Source of the DNA: Candidatus Brocadia sp. WS118
Lineage (GTDB): Bacteria; Planctomycetota; Brocadiia; Brocadiales; Brocadiaceae
Reading direction: 5' to 3'
Assembly (NCBI GenBank): GCA_007618135.1
Contig: PHFX01000149.1
Span: 1-64,000, forward strand
Length of the DNA: 64,000 bases
Both the position numbers and the translations under genes were made by a program. Of the stretch, positions 17,706 to 25,233 are shown one piece after another. The notes beneath the pieces are model-generated. The model made no database searches. It saw only the letters and a list, made by a program, of their open reading frames with translations, and had not been told where the DNA came from. Within the stretch, counting starts at the first letter, position 1. Every line of letters begins with the position of its first letter.

Positions 17706-18171
17706 TCCCCCTTACGAAAGAGGAAATAGGAGATGTTTTTCCCCCAGTTATTTTACAACCCTCTTGATCCCTCTTTCCGAACTTACTGTTGGACAATTTT
17801 TGTGCTGGACAAAGCAAAGGGTGCGTAGTCGCTATTATACTCTGATGTTTCGGCGTGTCCTCACGCCGAAACCCACTGTCGATGACTCCGGATTCGTCAC
17901 GGTGCCGAGGATTAATTCTTGTTTCGGTGTGAGGACTCACCGAAACATCCAACAATTATTCGCTCCGTACAGATAATAGCTCCGTCAGGAGCGGCCAGTT
18001 GCATATCGGTCAGATACAGGTAGTTCCTATGGAGCTCATCATATCGCAACATTTCATTGCTACAAACAGTACGCCCTTAACAGGGCTTCCTTTTTCAAGA
18101 CACTACTTTGATATAAACTGTTTAGTTTTGTCCAGCCAATTTTTGTCCAACAGTAAGCTTTCCGAAGGGGG
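17706..18171. repeat. Hairpin repeat split by a mobile element
   Basis: The left arm 'tcccccttacgaaagagg' (17706-17723) pairs imperfectly with the right arm 'cctctttccgaa' + 'ggggga'. The right arm is cut in two by the element at 17782-18157. Without the insert this would be a ~90-bp hairpin of the 'ccccctt...aaggggg' type. Confidence 0.6.
17773..18166. mobile_element. MITE-like element with 9-bp target duplication
   Basis: The element at 17782-18157 (376 bp) has ends 'cttactgttggacaa' and 'ttgtccaacagtaag', which are perfect 15-bp inverted ends that continue imperfectly to ~32 bp with a second 'gctggacaaa/tttgtccagc' block. Immediately outside both ends stands 'ctttccgaa' (17773-17781 and 18158-18166), a 9-bp direct repeat that is the mark of transposition. 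The element has no transposase gene. Inside are two hairpins, 'gtttcggcgtg...cacgccgaaac' and 'gtttcggtg...caccgaaac'. It must have been moved by an enzyme supplied from elsewhere. The family is unknown. Confidence 0.82.
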
Positions 18172-18210
18172 ATTTTTATGTTTCATACCACCACAAAAAT
18201 TACATGAATG

Positions 18211-18288
18211 ATGTAGTTGCAACCAAACAGGTACTGGAGCTACACGCCGCCCGCAACGGCCGTTGGGAATCCAAGCAAAGAGGATTAA
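18211..18288 (-). pseudogene. Scrap of a second cusA-like gene
   Basis: The minus strand encodes 'LGFPTAVAGGV*LQYLFGCNY', matching 'AGIPTAIAGGVWLQYLFGYNF' of the complete CusA downstream. A stop codon stands at the Trp position. The DNA aligns over ~78 bases with the cusA segment at about 19572-19650 and clearly differs from it, so the scrap comes from a diverged paralogue and not from a recent copy. Confidence 0.8.
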
Positions 18289-18313
18289 TTTCGTTTATTT
18301 ATTGTAAAAATCG

Positions 18314-18709
18314 TCATGAAAACAACAAAAGCGGAAAGTGCACGGCAATTTCTTTAAAATGCCTGTCGAGAGTGTAGAGGGGAATATTGTTTTCTATGGC
18401 GGTCTGTGCTATAAGCAAATCCACTGTTCCAATGTTTATCCCCTTTTTAGAGAGGTTGTACCCCATTAAACCGGCGTTTTTATATGACTCCTCCTTTGTG
18501 AGGACATAATGTATTGCAGTGAGAAATCTGTCTAAAAACTTCACTTCAGTTTCTCCAGCCGCGCCTCTTTGCAGCTCAAGCGCGATAATTCCAGTAATGG
18601 CTGCCCTCTCCTCAACTAAAATGTTCTTTAATTTACTTGAGACTTCACTGCCGCTTTTTCTGAAATACTCTATCCAGACAGAGGTATCTATCAGGATTTT
18701 ATCTTTCAT
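18314..18709 (-). CDS. vapC: VapC-type PIN-domain toxin ribonuclease
   Basis: The protein is 131 aa, the normal length. The PIN acidic residues are in place: 'ILIDTSVWIEYF' (first Asp), 'IALELQRG' (Glu), 'IGTVDLLIAQTA' (Asp) and 'LYTLDRHFKEIA' (Asp). VapC toxins cut RNA, often tRNA, when not held by the VapB antitoxin. The ATG overlaps the end of vapB by 11 bases, which is usual for such pairs and ensures coupled translation. The pair sits between mobile-element scars and the cusA gene. Confidence 0.9.
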   Translation of the reverse strand: MKDKILIDTSVWIEYFRKSGSEVSSKLKNILVEERAAITGIIALELQRGAAGETEVKFLDRFLTAIHYVLTKEESYKNAGLMGYNLSKKGINIGTVDLLIAQTAIENNIPLYTLDRHFKEIAVHFPLLLFS

Positions 18710-18893
18710 GCCTGAGTCTCTCCCAGTCCTTCTTAAATTTTAATTTACCCTCCATCTCGAACGCCTCCTCGATCCTCTTCTTCTTTACAAATTCTTCAAG
18801 GGCAATAATAACGCCTTCCTTTTTGGTCTTGCTATGCGACAATTTCATTGCCTCGTTCAGCAGTTCATCAGGTATATCCAATATTGTTTTCAT
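18699..18893 (-). CDS. vapB: VapB-type antitoxin
   Basis: This 64-aa protein starts 'MKTILDIPDELLNEAMKLSH', a short DNA-binding ribbon-helix-helix N-terminus, followed by 'TKKEGVIIALEEFVKKKR' and a charged C-terminus that would wrap the toxin. It has the form of the VapB (DUF2191-type) antitoxins of PIN toxins. It precedes vapC and would autoregulate the pair. Confidence 0.88.
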   Translation of the reverse strand: MKTILDIPDELLNEAMKLSHSKTKKEGVIIALEEFVKKKRIEEAFEMEGKLKFKKDWERLRHER

Positions 18894-18924
18894 AATATAT
18901 CTCCATTTAAGAATTCATATATCT

Positions 18925-18953
18925 ATAATAGACATATTTGTATATCTTGTCAA
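18925..18953 (-). promoter_or_regulatory. Sigma-70-type promoter of vapBC
   Basis: On the minus strand TTGACA (18948-18953) and TATTAT (18925-18930) are separated by 17 bases, and the vapB ATG is 32 bases further. An imperfect palindrome 'atatctat...agacatat' overlaps the -10 region and could be the antitoxin operator. Confidence 0.7.
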
Positions 18954-19175
18954 TAATTCATTTGTGGCAAGCCAGTTAGTTTGCAGTCCAACAATATTCT
19001 TCTTCTCGATGTTTTTCATGATTTTTGGAGTCAATAAAGAAAATACATGGGTTTTATTAACAGAGTTGAATTTAACGTATTTCCAGCAACAATAATGGAA
19101 TCAAAAACGAAGTGTTCGAGGATAAAGGAACCAACTTAACTATATTTGGTGGCTTTGTGTGCTTTGCATAAGGCA

Positions 19176-22100
19176 TTACACCATAATCCCCATCTCTGCA
19201 ACACCAGGGTCCTGTTTTAGCGCCTTCTTGAACTTGTGTTCCTTATGCCAGGCATTCAGGCAGGGGATGATGAATACACTGACCATCGCCATGGCCATAC
19301 CGCCGATAGAGGGGATGGCCATGGGCTTGGCTATCTCGGCGCCGGCGCCTGTTGACCACAGAATGGGCACCAGGCCAATGAAGGTGGTGGCGGCCGTCAT
19401 CATGCAGGGCCGTATCCTTCGCGTGCCTGCCATTAGGATTGTGTCGCGGATATCCTGGACACTTTTCATCTTTCTTTCGCCGAATAAATCATTGATGTAG
19501 GTGGTAATAAGAACTGAGTCGTCATCCACGATGCCAAAGATGGAGATAAAACCTACCCAGACGGCGACGCTGAAGTTGTAACCAAACAGGTATTGGAGCC
19601 AGACACCGCCTGCGATAGCCGTGGGTATTCCGGCAAACAGGATAAACATGGTTTGCGGGAATGATTTGAATGCCATAAAGATCAGAATAAAACCTACAAA
19701 CATCGATAAGGGCACGAGGATTTGCAATCTATTTCTGGCCCGGATCTGGTTCTCAAACTGACCGCTCCACTGGATAAAGTATTCCTGTGGTAACATGACT
19801 TTCTCTGATACGACTCTTGATGCTTCTTCTACAAAACTCATTGGATCCCTGCCACGCACGTTCATAAGCACGTAGGCCCTCAGAAGGGCATTTTCACTGC
19901 TGATCATGGCTGGCCCCATGACATACCTGACATCGGCTACCTGAGTAAGAGGGATAAGTGCACCCGTAGAGCTAGAGACGTAAATCCTTTTTAGTGCATC
20001 AAAGTTGTCCCTGAGTTCCCGACTATACCTGACCCGTACGGGGTATCGTTCACGACCCTCAATCGTCGTCGTAATATTTTCTCCACCAATCGCAGTCTCA
20101 ATAACATCCTGCACATCCTTGATATTGACACCGTAACGGGCAATTTCCTCCCGTTTAATCTTAAATTCCAGGTAAGGTTTGCCGGTAACCCGCTCTGCAT
20201 AAAGGTCTGCAACCCCAGGTACGTCATGCAGCGCCTTTTCGACATCAAGGGCCAATTGTTGAATAACGTTCAGGTCTGGCCCAAAGACCTTTGCTCCCAC
20301 TGATGTACGGATACCCGTTGTCAGCATGTCAATCCGGTTTACGATGGGTTGTGTCCATATGTTGGCGACGCCTGGTATTCTCATTGCCTCATCCATTTCC
20401 TGAATGAGCTCCTGTTTTGTAATGGTCCGTTCATCAGGCAAAAGGAAGTGAAAGACAGGATGGAGGAAGGAAGGTACATAGGTTAAAAAGGAGTATTCTA
20501 TCTTCTTCTTGCGCCAATCTTCCTCTGGTTTTAAGGCTACAACGGTCTCAAACATCTCGACAGGCGCAGGATCTGTGGGAGTTTCAGCCCTTCCCAGTTT
20601 TCCTACGACCATGTCGACTTCCGGAAAGGATTTTATAATCATGTCCTGTTTCTGCATAACCTTAAGGGCGTCCGTCAATGCCACGCTGGGTAGCATCACC
20701 GGCATAAAGAGAATAGAGCCTTCATCAAGGGGAGGCATAAATTCTCTCCCCAATTTTTTTGCCGCAAAGACGGATGAGACAACGATCGCAAGGGGAATAG
20801 CAAGGAATGTCTTTTTATGATCTAGTGCCCACTTGAGGACAGGTTGATAGCCTCTCAGGAGCATCCTGGATGAATAATTCTCTTCCATAGGTCTCAGTTT
20901 GCCTTTAATCAGAAAGACACACAGGAGGGGCACCAGGGTAATAGCCATGATGACCGACGACCCGATGGCAATGGTCTTTGTCCAGGCAAGCGGCGTAAAG
21001 AGCTTTCCTTCCTGCCCGGTAAGTCCAAATACGGGGAAAAACATACAAATGGTAGTTAAGGCAGCAAAGAATATGGAGCCACCGACCTCTTTTGAGGCAT
21101 CAAGGATGATCTGTGGCCTGCTTTTCTTGCCCTTTTGTTCTATGAGATTTCGATAGATATTTTCTGTCATGATGATGGACATATCGCTTACCTCACCGAT
21201 AGCTATGGCGATACCGGTGAGAGACATAATGTTGGAATCGATACCCATCAAATACATACACAGGAAAGAGACAAGGATAGATAGGGGGAATCCCAGGCAG
21301 CAGATAATGATACTCCGAACATGTAACAAGAAAATGGCTACCACAATAGAGGTAATGATGATTTCTTCTATCAGCGCCTCTCTCAGGGTATCGATAACCC
21401 GGTAGATAAGACCCTCTCTATCATAAAAGGGGACGATCTTTACGCCTGGCGGTAAACCAAGTTCAATCTCTTTTATCTTCTGTTTTACCCTTTTAATTAC
21501 CTTCAATGGATTTTGCCCCTGGCGCATGATAACGATTCCACCGGTAACCTCAGCGCCTTCCTTATCCAGCGCACCGCGTCTAAAATCACCCCCAATCTGG
21601 ACTGTGCCTATGTTTTTAACAAATACAGGTACACCGTTAAAACTGCCAATGGTAATGTTTTCAATATCCGTGACATTTTTAATAAATCCGAGTCCGCGAA
21701 TGATAAACTCCATACTGCTACTTTCCACTACCTTGGCGCCCACGTCGATATTGCTTTTCCGAACAGCTTCGTACACCATTCCAACGGTCATGTTATATGC
21801 CAAAAGTTTATTGGGATCGACATCGACCTGATATTGTTTGACAAAGCCACCTACACCTGCCACCTCTGAAACGCCTTCAACGGCATTTAATTGATAGCGG
21901 ACAAACCAGTCCTGTATGGAACGCAGTTGGCCAAGGTCGTATCCTTCGCCTTCCACGGTATACCAGAAGATCTGCCCAAGTCCTGTTGCATCGGGACCGA
22001 GTCTTGGCGTGACATCTTTTGGGAGTAATTGCTGGACAAAGTTTAATCTCTCCAGCACCCGGGAACGCGCCCAATAGAATTCAACATTGTCCTTAAAGAT

Positions 22101-22385
22101 AATAAAAATCATAGAGAAGCCAAATCCTGACTGTGACCGGATAACCTTCACACCGGGTACACCCAGGAGATTAACCGTCAAAGGATAGGTGACCTGATCT
22201 TCGACGTCCTGAGGGCTGCGTCCTGGCCAATCAGTAAAGACGATGCACTGATTTTCTCCAATATCGGGGATGACGTCCATGTTGATGTGTTTTAGTCCGA
22301 AAATGCCGCCGGATATTACCAGGAGGTAGAAGCAGATAATGAGGAAGCGGTTCTTGAGGCAGAGTTCAATGAGTTTATTGATCAT
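19176..22385 (-). CDS. cusA: CusA/CzcA-type heavy-metal efflux RND pump
   Basis: This 1069-aa RND permease starts with TM1 'NRFLIICFYLLVISGGIFGL'. The periplasmic porter motifs 'DIGENQCIVFTDWPGRSPQD' and 'DQVTYPLTVNLLGVPGV' are typical of heavy-metal RND pumps. TM4 carries 'GEVSDMSIIMTENIYR', with the Asp and Glu of the proton relay. TM10-12 carry 'FGIVDDDSVLITTYIND'. It exports Cu(I)/Ag(I) or divalent metals from periplasm and cytoplasm through a CusB-CusC assembly. cusB lies just upstream but is now separated by a GxxExxY cassette ending 17 bases before the cusA start. No ribosome site is visible there, so translation may be weakened. The last ~20 residues are hydrophilic. Confidence 0.9.
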   Translation of the reverse strand: MINKLIELCLKNRFLIICFYLLVISGGIFGLKHINMDVIPDIGENQCIVFTDWPGRSPQDVEDQVTYPLTVNLLGVPGVKVIRSQSGFGFSMIFIIFKDNVEFYWARSRVLERLNFVQQLLPKDVTPRLGPDATGLGQIFWYTVEGEGYDLGQLRSIQDWFVRYQLNAVEGVSEVAGVGGFVKQYQVDVDPNKLLAYNMTVGMVYEAVRKSNIDVGAKVVESSSMEFIIRGLGFIKNVTDIENITIGSFNGVPVFVKNIGTVQIGGDFRRGALDKEGAEVTGGIVIMRQGQNPLKVIKRVKQKIKEIELGLPPGVKIVPFYDREGLIYRVIDTLREALIEEIIITSIVVAIFLLHVRSIIICCLGFPLSILVSFLCMYLMGIDSNIMSLTGIAIAIGEVSDMSIIMTENIYRNLIEQKGKKSRPQIILDASKEVGGSIFFAALTTICMFFPVFGLTGQEGKLFTPLAWTKTIAIGSSVIMAITLVPLLCVFLIKGKLRPMEENYSSRMLLRGYQPVLKWALDHKKTFLAIPLAIVVSSVFAAKKLGREFMPPLDEGSILFMPVMLPSVALTDALKVMQKQDMIIKSFPEVDMVVGKLGRAETPTDPAPVEMFETVVALKPEEDWRKKKIEYSFLTYVPSFLHPVFHFLLPDERTITKQELIQEMDEAMRIPGVANIWTQPIVNRIDMLTTGIRTSVGAKVFGPDLNVIQQLALDVEKALHDVPGVADLYAERVTGKPYLEFKIKREEIARYGVNIKDVQDVIETAIGGENITTTIEGRERYPVRVRYSRELRDNFDALKRIYVSSSTGALIPLTQVADVRYVMGPAMISSENALLRAYVLMNVRGRDPMSFVEEASRVVSEKVMLPQEYFIQWSGQFENQIRARNRLQILVPLSMFVGFILIFMAFKSFPQTMFILFAGIPTAIAGGVWLQYLFGYNFSVAVWVGFISIFGIVDDDSVLITTYINDLFGERKMKSVQDIRDTILMAGTRRIRPCMMTAATTFIGLVPILWSTGAGAEIAKPMAIPSIGGMAMAMVSVFIIPCLNAWHKEHKFKKALKQDPGVAEMGIMV

Positions 22386-22401
22386 ATTTATTTAATAAAT
22401 A

Positions 22402-22915
22402 GAAACCACAGATTTCACAGATTTCACAGATTGTTTTGTTGTCAAATTTGGAATTTGTTTTGATAATATTCAATTTTTAAATCTTCTATAACGAAGGGAT
22501 TCATCGCCAAAATTTATAAGCAATCCTGTGCTATGGCGACTAATAATAAGGCTATTTATTAATTGGGCTTCATCAATCTTCGACAAAGATTGTTCCGCTT
22601 TTATTTCAACGATAACTTCATGGTAAACAACGAAATCCGGGACATAATATTTTTTTAACTTTTGTTCTTTATAAAATATTTCCAACCGAGGTTGAGAAAC
22701 GAATGAGATCGCTCTTAATTTGAACTCAATTTCTAAACATTCCTGATAAACGGCCTCCAGATGCCCTGGTCCTACGATTCTATGTACCTCCATTGCTGCC
22801 CCAATAATTGCGTGTGTTCTTGGATCTTGCTCCATAGGTCTATAACCACCTTTAGGTAATACGCTTTACAAAGGTATATTTTATTTTCTGTGAAATCTGT
22901 GTAATCTGTGGTTTC
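22402..22915. mobile_element. GxxExxY gene cassette bounded by 29-bp inverted repeats
   Basis: The arm at 22402-22430, built from 'cacagatttcacagatttca', is matched at 22887-22915 in inverted orientation with one mismatch in 29. Between the arms is a single gene on the minus strand. The left arm lies 17 bases from the cusA start codon and the right arm 6 bases from the cusB stop. The cassette has therefore landed exactly in the cusB-cusA junction. I saw no convincing target duplication. Confidence 0.72.
22470..22835 (-). CDS. GxxExxY-family protein
   Basis: This 121-aa protein carries the name-giving motif in 'GPGHLEAVYQECLEIEF', followed by 'PDFVVYHEVIVEIKAEQSL', which has the D...(E)xK arrangement of PD-(D/E)xK nuclease folds, and 'STGLLINFGDESLRYRRF' at the end. 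The family is small, conserved and often present in several copies per genome; its activity is not established. Here it forms the only cargo of an inverted-repeat-bounded cassette inserted into a metal-efflux operon, which suggests it moves or is moved. Confidence 0.85.
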   Translation of the reverse strand: MEQDPRTHAIIGAAMEVHRIVGPGHLEAVYQECLEIEFKLRAISFVSQPRLEIFYKEQKLKKYYVPDFVVYHEVIVEIKAEQSLSKIDEAQLINSLIISRHSTGLLINFGDESLRYRRFKN

Positions 22916-22920
22916 AAAGG

Positions 22921-25023
22921 TTATTTTTCTTCCTTAAATTCCATCGCCCCTCCATACAAGGCGCTGGCGCCGCCGGTGAGCTGACTCTGGGAGTCGATGA
23001 GGAAATTGGCTGATGTAACAACTTTGTCCCCTTCTTCAAGTCCTTCCAGGACAGGGTAATAATCACCCGCCTTTGGACCAAGAGCGACTTCTTTTCCCAC
23101 ATAATGCCCGTTGCCTTTATCTAGATAGACAATCTTTCGTATGCCGGTATCGAGTACTGCCGTGGCTGGAATCGCGAGTGCTTGTGTAGTTTTTTCAAGA
23201 TTCATTCCACAGGTGTTGCAATTCCCTGGTTCATCAGAGACAACCTCATGATGCATGGGACACGCGTAAACAGTCCGTTTTTTTGGCTCAAGTTTTTTTG
23301 CTTTTATCTCCAAACCTTCCTTTACTTCCCATCGTCCCATTTGTCTTTTGCAATCGGGGCATTCACCAGGTTTTTCAGAGGTCATACACGCCATTGGACA
23401 CCTGTATACAAATGTTTGTTTTTCTTCGCCGGTAGGGGCGGTTACCGTGATGCTCTTTTGTAACATCATGCCGCACATGGGACATGACTTGGGTGCAATA
23501 GATGGTTCCCAGTCCTGGGGACAAATACACGTCAACTTTTCATCAGAAACTTTAACAGGTATCTCCTTTTTTTCGAGCCGCATACCACATACGGGGCAAT
23601 CGCCATCTGTCTTTGAGGTATGACACCCCATAGGACACATGTACACAGTTTCCATTTTGACTGCTATTTCTGGCTTTTTAGAGACAGGGACTTTTTCTAA
23701 TTTCATTTTACATACCGGGCAATCTCCCGGATCTTTGGAGGAGTAACATTTCATTGGGCATACGTATTCATACTCAATATTTCCTTGCTGTGGAGTCATA
23801 TTGCCAGCAGCAACTGACTCAATGTGAGTAGGGGGGGTCATTACCAAGGGGATATTATCCTCAGGACATATGCCTGGTCTGCTGGATTTTATTTCCGGGT
23901 GATTAGGGCAGGAGTAATCCAGTCCGCTGACGTAATTTCTGCCCTGTTCTTCGAGTTCTTCAACAGGTATCCTTATGCGGGCATTGACATACATAGAGGG
24001 TCTGAGTTTGAGTTGTTGATTCGGAATATCGCAACGAATCTTCACTGATCGTGTCTTATCATCAAGGAACGGTTCTATAAAGGCTACCCTTCCTATGAAT
24101 GCCTCTCCAGGATATGCAGGAGTTGTTACCTCAACCTCCTGTCCGATCCTGATCCAGGCCATTTCATACTCATAAATGTTGGCCTTCATCCAGATATTCG
24201 AGAGATCGGCGACCGTGTATATTATCTCGCCTTGCATAACATATTTACCTTCCAACGCCTTTTTATCTATAACTATGCCGCTAATCGGGGCATATATGAT
24301 GGTATGTTGTTTTATATTTTTGTTTTTCCTCAGCTCTTCAATCTGCTTTTCAGTAATACCCAACCAGCGCAGTTTCCTTATGGATGCATCAACGAGTGAA
24401 GCTGCACCATTTTTTACTTCATCAAAAGTGCTTTCCTTTACTTTTTCAAGGGTTTCTAATGCCAATAAGTATTCTTGCTGGGTAGATACAAGCTCAGGGC
24501 TGTATAACCAGACCATTGATTCACCCTTCATGACCTCTGTACCGGTAAAATCGACGAAGAGTCTGTCAATTCTGCCTGGGATCCATGCCGAGACAAGGGC
24601 CATGAGTCTTTCATCGTAGTCAATTAATCCTACCGTATAAATATCTTTGGTTAATGACCGATACCCAATAACATCTGTTTTGACACCCGCCAGTTTCCTG
24701 GCTCGTTCACTCAGTTCGATCGTGGCTAAAGCGCCTTCTTCCTCTGCGCTAGCACCCTTTTCGTAGACAGGAACAAGGTCCATAGCACAAATGGGACACT
24801 TACCAGGTTTGTCCATCTTTACAGAAGGGTGCATGCCGCAGGTCCAGTAGAGTATCTTTTTTTCTTTTACCTCTTTTGCTTCCTCAGCATTTGCGGAAGA
24901 AATAAGATTTAATTCAGTGATTGAGGGTCTGGTAAAACCCAGTACACTCACTGCAATACTAAAGATGGCAAGCACTGATATTATCAAACACTTCCTGTAA
25001 AGAAACTTTTTAGTGAAAGACAT
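22921..25023 (-). CDS. cusB: CusB-type RND periplasmic adaptor with seven metal-binding modules
   Basis: The protein is 700 aa, far longer than usual CusB (~400 aa). After the signal anchor comes one heavy-metal-binding module ('YWTCGMHPSVKMDKPGKCPI'). The adaptor core follows: barrel-sandwich 'GLIDYDERLMALVSAWIPGR', hairpin, then 'TIIYAPISGIVIDKKALEGK' and 'RSVKIRCDIPNQQLKLRPSM'. Six more modules of the form (Y)xCPx...PGxCPxCxMxL then stand in tandem (about residues 375-620), ahead of the C-terminal membrane-proximal domain 'ALAIPATAVLDTGIRKIVYL'. Module 2 lacks the second CxxC, and module 7 has CNTC. Such modules bind Cu/Ag or other soft metals and hand them to the pump. The start at 25023 is chosen for its GAAAGGTG ribosome site. 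Confidence 0.88.
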   Translation of the reverse strand: MSFTKKFLYRKCLIISVLAIFSIAVSVLGFTRPSITELNLISSANAEEAKEVKEKKILYWTCGMHPSVKMDKPGKCPICAMDLVPVYEKGASAEEEGALATIELSERARKLAGVKTDVIGYRSLTKDIYTVGLIDYDERLMALVSAWIPGRIDRLFVDFTGTEVMKGESMVWLYSPELVSTQQEYLLALETLEKVKESTFDEVKNGAASLVDASIRKLRWLGITEKQIEELRKNKNIKQHTIIYAPISGIVIDKKALEGKYVMQGEIIYTVADLSNIWMKANIYEYEMAWIRIGQEVEVTTPAYPGEAFIGRVAFIEPFLDDKTRSVKIRCDIPNQQLKLRPSMYVNARIRIPVEELEEQGRNYVSGLDYSCPNHPEIKSSRPGICPEDNIPLVMTPPTHIESVAAGNMTPQQGNIEYEYVCPMKCYSSKDPGDCPVCKMKLEKVPVSKKPEIAVKMETVYMCPMGCHTSKTDGDCPVCGMRLEKKEIPVKVSDEKLTCICPQDWEPSIAPKSCPMCGMMLQKSITVTAPTGEEKQTFVYRCPMACMTSEKPGECPDCKRQMGRWEVKEGLEIKAKKLEPKKRTVYACPMHHEVVSDEPGNCNTCGMNLEKTTQALAIPATAVLDTGIRKIVYLDKGNGHYVGKEVALGPKAGDYYPVLEGLEEGDKVVTSANFLIDSQSQLTGGASALYGGAMEFKEEK

Positions 25024-25233
25024 ATATAACACCTTTCTCGCAATACCTATAATAAACGAGATAAATAACATACGCGTCTTATTGTATCATAATTTTATTG
25101 CCTACAAATGATAAGTTAAAAACATTGCGTTACGGCAACGTACAGGTATCGTTTTCTATAGATAAGCAAAGATTTGCGTTCAGCATCTTGACAAATTATT
25201 TGAAGACTATACTATCCTAAAGCTGTTGGAAAT

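Noticed and set aside
15984-17723. Repeated 'ccccctt...aaggggg' hairpins as a CRISPR array
   Set aside because: The units are far apart, inverted and not regularly spaced, and no cas genes are present.
17596-17976. Overlapping frames of 99 and 119 codons
   Set aside because: They run across the hairpin repeat and the MITE ends, with no ribosome site and no protein-like pattern.
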